From positions 1-10,105 of the forward strand of contig JAHZHS010000068.1 of the NCBI GenBank assembly GCA_019420135.1: a stretch of DNA of 10,105 nucleotides, given 5' to 3'. Position numbers and translations under genes: made by a program. Source of the stretch: Oscillospiraceae bacterium (GTDB taxonomy: Bacteria; Bacillota; Clostridia; Oscillospirales; Ruminococcaceae). The notes below the pieces were generated by a model. It ran no database searches, was not told the DNA's origin, and saw only the letters and a list, made by a program, of their open reading frames with translations. Numbering within the stretch: position 1 is the first letter of the stretch; every line of letters begins with the position of its first letter. Below are positions 1 to 6,361 of this stretch, one piece after another.

Positions 1-1
1 C

Positions 2-625
2 TACATCACCGACCCTGTGACCACCACCGACGAGCTGATCCCCTCGGGCGAGACCTCCTCCTTCCGCTCCAATCCTCTGCGCCTGGCGGAGTTCACTCTC
101 TCCCGCAAGGACCCGGGATATGTGGGCCGTGCCAAGGCGGTCAAGGCCCTGGATGAGGAGCGCAAGGCCGGTACTGTCCCCGCTGAGGTCCAGGAGGTCT
201 ACGACGCCCTTGCCAAGGCAGGGATCCAGGCTGACGCCAAGGCCACCAATGTGGGCTCTGCGGTGTTTGCCAACAAACCGGGCGACGGCTCCGCCCGTGA
301 GCAGGCGGCCAGCTGCCAGCGCGTGCTGGGCGGCGCGGCAAACTTTGCCCGGGAATATGCCACCAAGCGGTATCGCTCCAACTGCATCAACTGGGGCATG
401 CTGCCTTTCCTGGTGGAGGATCCCTCGGTCTTTGCCCTGGGCGATTATGTCTTTGTCCCCGGCGCCCGCAAGGCGCTGCTGGACGCTGCCCCCGAGATGA
501 CCGCCTATGCTGTTGCGGCGGACGGCAAGGTCACGCCCTTCACCGTGCGTCTGGGCGACATGACGGCCGATGAACGCCAGATCCTGGCGGACGGCTGCCT
601 CATCAACTATTACAAGAACAACTGA
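2..625 (+). CDS. Aconitase-superfamily hydratase, C-terminal swivel domain (5' end outside window)
   Basis: Only the last 207 codons are present; the open frame runs in from the left edge at base 2, so the GTG at 17 is an internal valine and not a start. The fragment matches the C-terminal swivel domain of the aconitase/isopropylmalate dehydratase superfamily. A GDGSAREQAA segment (about bases 281-310) corresponds to the GxGSSREHAA loop that binds substrate carboxylates in aconitase, and RSNCINWGMLPF (about 374-409) corresponds to the segment ending in GLLP. The style resembles the YbhJ-like hydratases of clostridia (about 750 residues) more than TCA-cycle AcnA, but the cluster-binding cysteines lie upstream of the window and cannot be checked. 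The expected role is cluster-dependent dehydration/hydration of a hydroxy-acid in the cytoplasm; the substrate is unknown. The gene ends at TGA 623-625, just before a strong hairpin. Confidence 0.8.
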   Translation, partial: YITDPVTTTDELIPSGETSSFRSNPLRLAEFTLSRKDPGYVGRAKAVKALDEERKAGTVPAEVQEVYDALAKAGIQADAKATNVGSAVFANKPGDGSAREQAASCQRVLGGAANFAREYATKRYRSNCINWGMLPFLVEDPSVFALGDYVFVPGARKALLDAAPEMTAYAVAADGKVTPFTVRLGDMTADERQILADGCLINYYKNN

Positions 626-643
626 TTTTCACCATATCACAGA

Positions 644-694
644 AGAAGGCCTCCGGCATTCTAAATGCCGGAGGCCTTCTCTGTGCGGATTTTT
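644..694. terminator. 17-bp perfect hairpin between convergent genes
   Basis: Arms 644-660 and 664-680 are perfectly complementary over 17 bp around a 3-nt loop (CTA). On the plus strand a run of five T (690-694) follows nine bases after the stem, so the tail is offset from the usual position. On the minus strand the tail is not T-rich. It lies between the convergent hydratase and DUF523 genes and probably ends the hydratase transcript, possibly with some effect on the opposing one. The stem contains the same AGGCCTCCG core as the palindromic terminator at 4387-4424. Confidence 0.7.
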
Positions 695-746
695 CTCCCG
701 GAGAACGCAGAGTGTCCCGCCGACCCAAACGGACGGGAGAGGGGAA

Positions 747-1184
747 TCATTTCAGCAAGGGGGCGCAGTCTTCCTCGGTGTAAACGGGGATGCCGTTGGC
801 TTTCAACAGCTCGGCAGTCACGCCGTCGCCCGGGATCGTGGTGTGGGAGAAGGTCCCGTCGTAGATTCTGCCGCTGCCGCAGCTGGGACTTTTGGCCTTG
901 AGCAGGGCCGCCTCACAGCCGCACAGCCGGTACAGCCGGAGGGCAGCATCAGCCCCCTTGCGATACTGGGCGGTCACGTCGGTGCCTGTCCCGGTGACGA
1001 CCCGGCCCTCCCGGCGTTCTGCAGGCGGGCGCGGGGTGGAAAGCCCGCCGTAGATCTCGGGACAGACGGGAATCAGGGTATGTCCGGCTTGCTGCAATCT
1101 ATGAAGCAGGTCGGAACACAAATTGTCCCCGCCGGAGTATTTGCAGGCAATGCCCAAAAGACAGGCGCTGACAAGCAGTTTCAT
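747..1184 (-). CDS. DUF523 / TudS-like Fe-S desulfurase family protein
   Basis: A complete 145-residue protein starting at ATG 1184-1182, preceded by a clear GGAGGG site; the open frame continues upstream but that part is a shadow without a ribosome site. It has the full DUF523 pattern: SACLLG at the N terminus (Cys8), Y-x-GG, CPEIYGGLSTPR-PPAE (Cys41 onward), LLKAKSPSCG (Cys102) and IYDGTF (about 107-112). Characterised members of this family (TudS, 2-thiouracil desulfurase) hold a 4Fe-4S cluster with three conserved cysteines and use the free iron to remove sulfur from thiouracil. Cys8, Cys41 and Cys102 fit those three positions. That this protein acts on thiouracil is inference from family. 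It is soluble and cytoplasmic, with no signal peptide. It is divergent from the rhodanese gene 164 bp away. Family assignment is firm; substrate is open. Confidence 0.88.
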   Translation of the reverse strand: MKLLVSACLLGIACKYSGGDNLCSDLLHRLQQAGHTLIPVCPEIYGGLSTPRPPAERREGRVVTGTGTDVTAQYRKGADAALRLYRLCGCEAALLKAKSPSCGSGRIYDGTFSHTTIPGDGVTAELLKANGIPVYTEEDCAPLLK

Positions 1185-1214
1185 GGTATCCCTCCGTGTT
1201 TGTGTGCTGTATCC

Positions 1215-1243
1215 AGTATAGCAGGCATTTCGGGACAGGAAAA
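1215..1243 (-). promoter_or_regulatory. Candidate promoter of the DUF523 gene
   Basis: On the minus strand an extended -10, TGC-TATACT, has its hexamer at 1220-1215. Seventeen bases upstream is only a weak -35 (TTTTCC). Predicted transcription would begin near 1208, giving a short leader of about 24 nt before the start codon. The TG extension compensates for the poor -35. Moderate confidence. Confidence 0.5.
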
Positions 1244-1259
1244 GCCCCGGCCTTGTGGT

Positions 1260-1288
1260 GTCATATCCTGACTGCCGCTGCATACAAT
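1260..1288 (+). promoter_or_regulatory. Weak candidate promoter of the rhodanese gene
   Basis: TACAAT at 1283-1288 is a good -10 hexamer, but the hexamer 17 bp upstream (GTCATA, 1260-1265) is a poor -35. Downstream, an inverted repeat (TGCCGT 1297-1302 with ACGGCA 1317-1322, plus an inner CCC/GGG) could form a small hairpin before the ribosome site. Offered because the gene is divergent from its neighbour and must have its own promoter in this gap. Confidence 0.3.
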
Positions 1289-1348
1289 GAGAATGATGCC
1301 GTATCCCTGGGGGAGCACGGCAGCAGAAAGAAGGGGAGGGGATTGACC

Positions 1349-1651
1349 ATGCCGACGATCCAGCCCAGTGAGGCGAGACAACTGCTGGCGGAGGGAGCCG
1401 CCGCGGTGGATGTGAGAGAGGAGTGGGAATATCAGGCGGGGCATCTGCCCGGCGCCATTCACCTGCCGCTGGGCAGCCTGGAACAGTCCGCTGACCGTCT
1501 GCTGCCCGACCGGGAGCAGATGCTGGTGGTTTACTGTGCCAGCGGGATGCGGTCGGCCCGGGCGGTGCGATGGCTCCAGGCCAACGGCTGGCACCATGTC
1601 TGGGATATGGGCAGCCTGACCATGTGGCCTTACGGAATTGAACACGCATGA
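1349..1651 (+). CDS. Single-domain rhodanese-like sulfurtransferase
   Basis: A complete 100-residue protein. The start is ATG 1349, chosen because AAGGGGAGGGG lies seven bases upstream and because the rhodanese fold begins directly after it; the longer open frame from 1196 has no such site. It has the usual single-domain features: VDVREEWEYQAGHLPGAIHLPLG (residues 20-42) and the active-site loop CASGMRS, with catalytic Cys63 and loop residues 63-69. Rhodaneses carry a persulfide on this cysteine and pass sulfane sulfur to acceptors such as thiols, cyanide or sulfur-using enzymes. No signal peptide or membrane segment is seen, so it acts in the cytoplasm. It sits back to back with a TudS-like gene, another sulfur-handling family, and an Fe-S scaffold operon lies 2.8 kb away; a physiological link is plausible but unproven. 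Confidence 0.9.
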   Translation: MPTIQPSEARQLLAEGAAAVDVREEWEYQAGHLPGAIHLPLGSLEQSADRLLPDREQMLVVYCASGMRSARAVRWLQANGWHHVWDMGSLTMWPYGIEHA

Positions 1652-1662
1652 CCTTCTGTCCC

Positions 1663-1691
1663 TTGCGGCCCAGGGTGGAATATATTAAAAT
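1663..1691 (+). promoter_or_regulatory. Candidate promoter of the first PerM-family gene
   Basis: TTGCGG at 1663-1668 and TAAAAT at 1686-1691 are separated by exactly 17 bp, and the -10 lies in the only AT-rich stretch of this gap. Transcription would start near 1698, giving a leader of about 157 nt. It begins only 12 bases after the rhodanese stop, and I see no terminator between, so some read-through from the rhodanese gene is possible. Confidence 0.5.
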
Positions 1692-1697
1692 AGATCT

Positions 1698-1854
1698 GTA
1701 TCGGGCGGAACCGGGATCCCACCTGTCGGACCCACAGAACAATTTTTGAGGATACCTGGGGAATCCCGCCGCCCTGAATCGTATCCTGTAACAGAACCTT
1801 GCCGGAGTCAATCCGGCCCCGCCGCATCCTGCGGCGAGAAAATGGAGGAACGGA
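1698..1854 (+). promoter_or_regulatory. Structured leader upstream of the first PerM-family gene, class unknown
   Basis: This 157-nt stretch carries three inverted repeats: AGGATAC 1749-1755 with GTATCCT 1781-1787, GCCGG 1801-1805 with CCGGC 1813-1817, and GCCGCA 1821-1826 with TGCGGC 1830-1835. The last two are adjacent and end just before the GGAGG site at 1844-1848. No T-run follows them, so they are not an intrinsic terminator; if they matter they would act on translation. It matches no riboswitch class I recognise. It could be chance structure in GC-rich DNA. Confidence 0.3.
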
Positions 1855-3015
1855 ATGAAAAAATGGTTGAGCCGGCGACCGGAGATGGTTTCGGACTGGC
1901 TTTTTCTCATCATTGCCGGTGTGGCGGCGTATTTTCTGTTTGAACATCTGCCGGACATCTGGGGCGGCGTCGGCCGGGTACTCGGCATCCTGTCTCCCTT
2001 TGCGGGGGCCATCGTCCTGGCCTACCTGCTGGATATGCCCACCCGTTTTTTTGCCCGCAAGCTGTTTCGCGGCAAGCGCATCCTGGCCATGATCCTGTCC
2101 TATCTGGTCGCTGTTTTTGCTATCGTTGTGCTGGTCAGCCTGGTGGTGCCGCAGCTTGGCGCCAGCATCCGGATGTTTACCACCAACCTTCCTACCTATG
2201 CGGACAATCTGCAGAATCTGCTGGATATGCTCCAGGAAAAGTTCGGCCTGGATCTTGCCATGGCCAATGAGCTGCTGGACGATTCCAGTGAGATGATGTC
2301 CCGGGTCCTGGGGGCTATTGCCAGCTCCATGCCGGTGGTCGCCAACTACGCGGCCAATGCCATGGGGAGTGTGGTTACAGTGTTCACGGCGGTGGCAGGC
2401 AGCATCTATATGCTTGCCAGCAAGGAAAAACTGCTGCACAGCCTGCGCGCGGCGCTGCATGCGGCGGTGCCTCCCCGCGCAGCAAAAAGCGTGCTGGGGG
2501 TCTTTTCCATGGCCAACAAGACCTTCAGCAGCTATACCGGGGGCCAGATGATCGATGCTCTGCTGGGCGGGATTGAGACATTTGTCCTGATGTCCATTCT
2601 GGGATTGAACTTTGCGCCGCTCATCAGTGTGCTGGTTGGCGTGACCAATATCATTCCCATTTTCGGTCCCTTCATCGGCGCCGTGCCGGCAACCGTCATC
2701 CTGCTCTTTGCTGATCCCATCCAGGCGGTGGAGTTTGTCATCCTCATTCTGGTGGTGCAGCAGATTGACGGCAATTTTATCGCCCCGCGCATTGTGGGCG
2801 ATGCCATCGGTCTGTCGGGACTTTGGGTGCTGATGGCCATTATTCTGGGCGGCGATCTCTTTGGTCTGCCCGGCATGGTGGTGGGGGTGCCGCTGTTCGG
2901 CGTGCTGTACACCCTGCTCCGGCAGATGGTGGCGGCCGGTCTGACCGGCCGCGGCATCGATGCGGAGGGCAACCCTCTGCCGCAGGATCCGCCCCTCCCC
3001 AAGAAAAAGCACTGA
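1855..3015 (+). CDS. AI-2E/PerM-family integral membrane protein, copy 1
   Basis: A 386-residue membrane protein of the AI-2E transporter family (UPF0118, PerM/YdiK/TqsA-like). ATG 1855 follows GGAGG by six bases. Hydrophobic segments lie at about 16-30, 44-61, 76-99, 168-188, 235-268, 272-287, 291-303 and 320-360, with a large loop at about 101-165 thought to be extracytoplasmic in the family. Conserved family stretches are FAPLISVLVGVTN (253-265), IPIFGPFIGAVP (267-278) and QQIDGNFIAPRIVG (302-315). Known members export autoinducer-2 or move ions/protons; substrate cannot be told from sequence. The C-terminal tail is short and ends in lysines (PKKKH). The next gene is a paralogue with recognisable nucleotide similarity, so this is an old tandem duplication. 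Family is firm, function unknown. Confidence 0.88.
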   Translation: MKKWLSRRPEMVSDWLFLIIAGVAAYFLFEHLPDIWGGVGRVLGILSPFAGAIVLAYLLDMPTRFFARKLFRGKRILAMILSYLVAVFAIVVLVSLVVPQLGASIRMFTTNLPTYADNLQNLLDMLQEKFGLDLAMANELLDDSSEMMSRVLGAIASSMPVVANYAANAMGSVVTVFTAVAGSIYMLASKEKLLHSLRAALHAAVPPRAAKSVLGVFSMANKTFSSYTGGQMIDALLGGIETFVLMSILGLNFAPLISVLVGVTNIIPIFGPFIGAVPATVILLFADPIQAVEFVILILVVQQIDGNFIAPRIVGDAIGLSGLWVLMAIILGGDLFGLPGMVVGVPLFGVLYTLLRQMVAAGLTGRGIDAEGNPLPQDPPLPKKKH

Positions 3016-3038
3016 AACAAAGGTTACAAAAAGTTTAC

Positions 3039-3067
3039 TTGCACTTGCGGCGCGCTCCCACTACAAT
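3039..3067 (+). promoter_or_regulatory. Promoter of the second PerM-family gene
   Basis: TTGCAC at 3039-3044 and TACAAT at 3062-3067 are separated by 17 bp, each one mismatch or so from consensus. The site lies in the 133-bp gap between the two paralogues, giving a leader of roughly 75 nt. It lets copy 2 be expressed apart from copy 1, although read-through is also possible because no terminator separates them. Confidence 0.6.
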
Positions 3068-3148
3068 GGTAGTGATAGAGAAATAAGGGAATGCGAGGGA
3101 GAAAATCTCCGGGAAAGTACCCCAGGACGTGAAAGAGGCAGAATATAA

Positions 3149-4366
3149 ATGGCTGGAAAGATATGGTTGGACAAAAAGCCGGAGACAAACCGGGATTTGC
3201 TGGTGATTATTTTTGCCTCCGTCCTGTTTTATATGGTGCTCCACGGCCTGAATGCGGTAATCGGCGAGGCCGGGAAAGTTCTGGCAGTGCTGTCTCCCTT
3301 TGCGGGGGGCATTGCACTGGCCTATATTCTGGATCCCTTTGTCCGCTGGATGTCCCACTACATCCTGAAGGACCGCCAGAATCTGCGATGGATCGCCATC
3401 CTGTCGGCCTACGTGCTGTTTGTGCTTCTCATTGTGCTGCTGGTCTGGCTGGTGGTACCGCAGGTCATTTCCAGTGTGGCGACGCTGGTGACCAGCCTTC
3501 CCGGGTACATTGAAAACGTACAGAAAACCCTGCTGTATGTTCAGCAGACTTACGGTGTCAACCTGCAGGGCCTGATTATGGCACTGGATAACTACGAACA
3601 GCTGATGGGCCGTGCCTACAGCATGGCGGTGGCTGCCTCGCCGGAGATCGTGGCCTATCTGCAGGCGGCGGTTTCCAATGTGGTGGCGGTGTTCACGGCG
3701 GTGGCCAGCAGTGTCTATATGCTGGCCAGCAAGGACAAGCTGCTGCATCAGCTGCGCACCCTTGTCCATGCAGCGCTGCCCCGCAGCGTGGCGGAAAATA
3801 CCCTGCGCATCTGCCGTCTTGCCAACGAAAACTTCACCGGCTTTTACGTCGGCCGTGTGATTGATTCCGCCATCGTGGGAGCAATCCTTTTTGTCATCCT
3901 GCAAATTCTGGGAATCAGTTTTGCGCCTCTCATCAGCGTACTGGTAGGAGTGACCAATGTGATCCCGTTTTTCGGCCCTTTCATCGGGGCCATACCCAGC
4001 CTGCTGATCCTGCTCTTTGTCAATCCGCTGCAGGCGCTGGAGTTCCTGGTCATCATCATCTGCCTGCAGCAGGTGGACGGCAACTTTATCGGTCCCAAAA
4101 TTCTCGGACGTTCCATCGGCATCTCGGCACTCTGGGTGCTGTTTGCCGTTGTGGTGGGAGGCAATCTCTTCGGTCTGGTGGGCATGATCATGGGGGTGCC
4201 GCTCTTCGCCACGCTGTACAGTCTGGCAGGGGAACTGGTCCGGTGGTGCCTGGACCTCCGGGGCGTTGACGCGGAGGGAGTACGCCTTGCCCAGGAAGAG
4301 GAGGATCTGGAGGCCGTGCATATCCAAGGGGATGAGGATGCCTCCCAGGATATGCCCAAATCCTGA
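3149..4366 (+). CDS. AI-2E/PerM-family integral membrane protein, copy 2
   Basis: A 405-residue paralogue of the preceding gene; ATG 3149 has AAGAGG about ten bases upstream. Hydrophobic segments lie at about 17-35, 44-62, 81-104, 172-193, 238-271, 276-291, 295-306 and 326-365. The same family signatures are present: FAPLISVLVGVTN (258-270), IPFFGPFIGAIP (272-283) and QQVDGNFIGPKILG (307-320). The paralogues agree closely in the C-terminal half and differ in the extracytoplasmic loop (about 105-170) and at the tail. Copy 2 ends in an acidic extension (EEEDLEAV then GDEDASQD, 383-401), whereas copy 1 ends in a short basic tail. This suggests the two have diverged in regulation or partner, or form a heteromer. 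Substrate unknown. Confidence 0.88.
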   Translation: MAGKIWLDKKPETNRDLLVIIFASVLFYMVLHGLNAVIGEAGKVLAVLSPFAGGIALAYILDPFVRWMSHYILKDRQNLRWIAILSAYVLFVLLIVLLVWLVVPQVISSVATLVTSLPGYIENVQKTLLYVQQTYGVNLQGLIMALDNYEQLMGRAYSMAVAASPEIVAYLQAAVSNVVAVFTAVASSVYMLASKDKLLHQLRTLVHAALPRSVAENTLRICRLANENFTGFYVGRVIDSAIVGAILFVILQILGISFAPLISVLVGVTNVIPFFGPFIGAIPSLLILLFVNPLQALEFLVIIICLQQVDGNFIGPKILGRSIGISALWVLFAVVVGGNLFGLVGMIMGVPLFATLYSLAGELVRWCLDLRGVDAEGVRLAQEEEDLEAVHIQGDEDASQDMPKS

Positions 4367-4386
4367 CAGATACGCTTCAACAAACC

Positions 4387-4424
4387 AAAAGGCCTCCGCA
4401 GGAAATTTCCTGCGGAGGCCTTTT
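4387..4424. terminator. 38-bp perfect palindrome, bidirectional terminator
   Basis: Bases 4387-4424 are a perfect inverted repeat with 19-base arms, beginning AAAAGGCCTCCGC and ending GCGGAGGCCTTTT. The RNA on either strand forms a GC-rich stem of about 16 bp with an AAATTT loop and a four-U tail. It lies between the convergent second PerM gene (stop 4366) and sufB (stop 4434), so it should end both transcripts. Confidence 0.92.
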
Positions 4425-4433
4425 CTGTATCTG

Positions 4434-5351
4434 TTACTTCAAGAATCCGTTGACGATCTGTTCCTCGGCCTGCTGTTCGGTCAGGCCCAGGGTCATCAGC
4501 TTGATCAGCTGCTCACCGGCAATCTTGCCAATGGCGGCTTCGTGGATCAGGCTGGCGTCTACGCTGTTGGCAGTCAGCTGGGGGCTGGCCAGAACACAGG
4601 CGTCGTCCATGATGATGGCATCGCACTCGCTGTGACCGGCGCAGGCGCAGTTGCCGTTGATGCGACTGATGAACTCCTGGCGGCTGTGATCCTTGGCAAC
4701 GCTGCGGCTGATGATGTTGGCGGAGGAACCCTCACCGTTCATGTCCACGACAAAATCGGTGACGGCATTCTGCTCGCCGGTGGTCATGATCTTTTCCCGC
4801 ACCACCAGGCTTGCCCCTGCGGCCAGGTCGCCGCTGGTCTTGCGGATGGTGTCATCGATGCCGGCAATCTGGGTGGTCTCCATCTCCATCTGGGCACCTT
4901 CCTCCAGGTGGACGATGGTGGTGGGGTTCATCACCCGCTTGCTAGTGGCATCGCCCTCGCCGTAGTGCTTCTCCACATAGCGGAGCTTGGCGTTCTTGGC
5001 AAGGTAGAAGGTGTGAATGCCGTCGTGCTCCGAATCACCACCGCAGTTGTGGATACCGCAGCCCGCGATGATGGTGACATCGGCGCCCTCACCGATGTGG
5101 AAGTCGTTGTAGACCAGATCCTTGAGGCCGGCCTTGCTGATGATGACCGGAATGTGTACACTCTCGTTCTTGGTGCCGGGCTTGATGTAGATGTCGATGC
5201 CGGGCTTGTCGGTCTTGGTCACAATGTCGATGTTTGCCGTGGTATGACGGCCATCCAGCTGGCCGTTGGCACGGATATTGTAGGCGCCGACGGGCAGGCT
5301 GTCCAGCTCGGCAACTTCTTTCAGCAGATTCTTTTCAATGGCGTCCAACAT
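4434..5351 (-). CDS. sufB: SufB/SufD-family Fe-S scaffold, minimal SmsB type
   Basis: A 305-residue protein from ATG 5351-5349, whose first A is also the last base of the sufC stop (TGATG), indicating translational coupling; a GAGGGGG run lies about 12 bases upstream. It is a beta-helix SufB/SufD homologue, much shorter than E. coli SufB (about 495) or SufD (about 420), and lacks their long N-terminal region. The C-terminal part holds the equivalents of the known active residues: Cys243 in HSECDAIIM (SufB Cys405-like), and His270-Glu271 in LIHEAAIGKI (SufB Glu434-like). With SufC it would form a homodimeric SmsC-SmsB scaffold assembling Fe-S clusters in the cytoplasm. Extra cysteines sit at 98, 103, 235, 237 and 252. 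No sufD, sufS or sufU lies alongside, so the sulfur donor must be encoded elsewhere. I use the general symbol sufB; smsB describes the subtype. Confidence 0.9.
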   Translation of the reverse strand: MLDAIEKNLLKEVAELDSLPVGAYNIRANGQLDGRHTTANIDIVTKTDKPGIDIYIKPGTKNESVHIPVIISKAGLKDLVYNDFHIGEGADVTIIAGCGIHNCGGDSEHDGIHTFYLAKNAKLRYVEKHYGEGDATSKRVMNPTTIVHLEEGAQMEMETTQIAGIDDTIRKTSGDLAAGASLVVREKIMTTGEQNAVTDFVVDMNGEGSSANIISRSVAKDHSRQEFISRINGNCACAGHSECDAIIMDDACVLASPQLTANSVDASLIHEAAIGKIAGEQLIKLMTLGLTEQQAEEQIVNGFLK

Positions 5352-6091
5352 CAGGCACGCACCCCCTCTACTTTGTCGGCCAGGACGCTGCAGGCAGCGG
5401 AACCGGCGTCGGCGCTGCCCAGAATGGCAGGCAGAATCTCGTCACGGCTGCCGATCTTGTCGATACCGCCGTTTTTCACCACGACGATCTTGTCGGCGAT
5501 GTTCAGAATGCGTTCCTGGTGGCTGATGATCAAAATGCTGCCGCGGGTCTGCTCATACATATTCTCAAACACGCGGATCAGGTTCTGGAAGCTCCACAGG
5601 TCGATGCCGGCCTCCGGCTCGTCAAAGACGGAAAGCTTGGAACCGCGGGCCAGGACCATGGCAATCTCAATGCGCTTGAGCTCGCCGCCCGACAGGCTGG
5701 CGTTGACTTCGCGGTCCACATAGTCCCGGGCACACAGGCCAACCTCGCTGAGATAGTTGCAGGCCTCGGTAACCGAGGTGTTCTTGCCGGCAGCCAGGCT
5801 GAGCAGATCCTTGACCTGCAGGCCCTTGAAGCGCACCGGCTGCTGGAAGGCATAGCTGATGCCCAGATTGGCGCGGTCGGTGATGCTCATATGGGTGATG
5901 TCCTGCCCGTCAAACAGGATGCGGCCGGACGTGGGCTGGTAAATGCCCGCGATGACCTTGGCCAGCGTGGACTTGCCGCCGCCGTTGGGGCCGGTCACGG
6001 CGACAAAGCGCTCATTGACCGTCAGGCTGACGTCGTGCAGGATCTCCTTGTTATCGTCGGTTTCAAAACCGATGTGTTGAAGTTCAAGCAT
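5351..6091 (-). CDS. sufC: SufC-type ATPase of Fe-S cluster assembly (SmsC)
   Basis: A 246-residue cytoplasmic ABC ATPase. The start is ATG 6091-6089 with GGAGGGAGA just upstream; the frame is open further upstream (to 6253) but that part covers the leader and promoter. Motifs: Walker A GPNGGGKST (34-42, Lys40), Q-loop near FQQP (82-85), signature LSGGELKR (133-140), Walker B with FDEPEAGID (156-164, catalytic Glu158), and H-loop His191. The ATPase drives conformational change of the SufB-type scaffold to which it binds; it is not a membrane transporter, and no permease is adjacent. Its only partner here is the overlapping sufB gene, fitting the two-gene SUF-like minimal system described from anaerobic bacteria and archaea. 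The long C-terminal segment after the H-loop ends in KVEGVRA. Confidence 0.92.
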   Translation of the reverse strand: MLELQHIGFETDDNKEILHDVSLTVNERFVAVTGPNGGGKSTLAKVIAGIYQPTSGRILFDGQDITHMSITDRANLGISYAFQQPVRFKGLQVKDLLSLAAGKNTSVTEACNYLSEVGLCARDYVDREVNASLSGGELKRIEIAMVLARGSKLSVFDEPEAGIDLWSFQNLIRVFENMYEQTRGSILIISHQERILNIADKIVVVKNGGIDKIGSRDEILPAILGSADAGSAACSVLADKVEGVRA

Positions 6092-6118
6092 TGATCTCCC
6101 TCCGAAACGATGGTAAAT

Positions 6119-6144
6119 GCCGTCTGTTACAGCAGCAGAACGGC
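6119..6144 (-). promoter_or_regulatory. Hairpin in the sufCB leader
   Basis: In the RNA of the minus strand, GCCGTTCTG (from 6144 to 6136) can pair with CAGACGGC (6126 to 6119), giving eight pairs with one bulged U and a nine-base loop. It lies about 28 bases upstream of the sufC start, inside a leader of about 127 nt. No T-run follows, so it is not a terminator. Whether it controls anything is unknown. Confidence 0.35.
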
Positions 6145-6224
6145 AATATGCAAATTCAGTATGCCACGAAAATCGTTCGCAGAAACGGCGTCGAAAGCCC
6201 TTTCTCCTTTTTCGCGGCAACGAC

Positions 6225-6253
6225 ATTATAGCACGAGAAAAGACAAAGTACAA
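6225..6253 (-). promoter_or_regulatory. Promoter of the sufCB operon, extended -10
   Basis: On the minus strand, TTGTAC (6253-6248) and a perfect TATAAT (6230-6225) are separated by 17 bp, with a TGC directly before the -10 (extended -10). Bases upstream of the -35 (about 6254-6294) are A/T-rich with T-tracts and may act as an UP element. Predicted start is near 6218. I see no convincing IscR- or Fur-like palindrome overlapping it. Confidence 0.85.
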
Positions 6254-6361
6254 GTATTCATATCAAAAAAGTAGGAAATAATTTTTACAAGAGCTTACGG
6301 ACAGGGGGAAGAAAGCTGCAAAGAGGAAACCGACAGAGCAGGGGAAGGGAAAAATCCAAGC
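6254..6361. other. Spacer between the divergent sufCB and asnB promoters
   Basis: This 108-bp stretch separates the two -35 elements. The sufCB-proximal half is A/T-rich (possible UP element for that promoter); the asnB-proximal half is purine-rich with several GGGGAA and GAAAG runs. I see no open reading frame with a ribosome site, no clear operator palindrome and no small RNA signature. Confidence 0.4.

Noticed and set aside
17..625. GTG at 17 as the start of a 202-residue protein.
   Set aside because: The frame is open to the left edge, there is no ribosome site, and the sequence aligns with the middle of the aconitase swivel domain.
1749..1835. Possible cobalamin riboswitch in the PerM leader, because a CCGG-AGTCAAT-CCGG stem is followed by CCCCGCCG.
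   Set aside because: The conserved GGTG core and the GCCACTG box are absent, the order does not fit, and the regulated gene is not a usual target.
1185..2012. N-terminal extension of the DUF523 frame to about 421 residues.
   Set aside because: The extra part overlaps the rhodanese and PerM genes in antisense, while a good ribosome site and the conserved SACLLG start fit the ATG at 1184.
1630..4327. Long minus-strand open frames (460 and 430 codons) opposite the two PerM genes.
   Set aside because: Their composition is rich in His, Gln and Asp, as expected from the antisense of hydrophobic codons, and the two resemble each other only because the sense genes are paralogues.
4266..6094. Long plus-strand open frames over the suf genes.
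   Set aside because: The minus-strand sufC and sufB have every family motif; the plus frames have none and cross the palindromic terminator.
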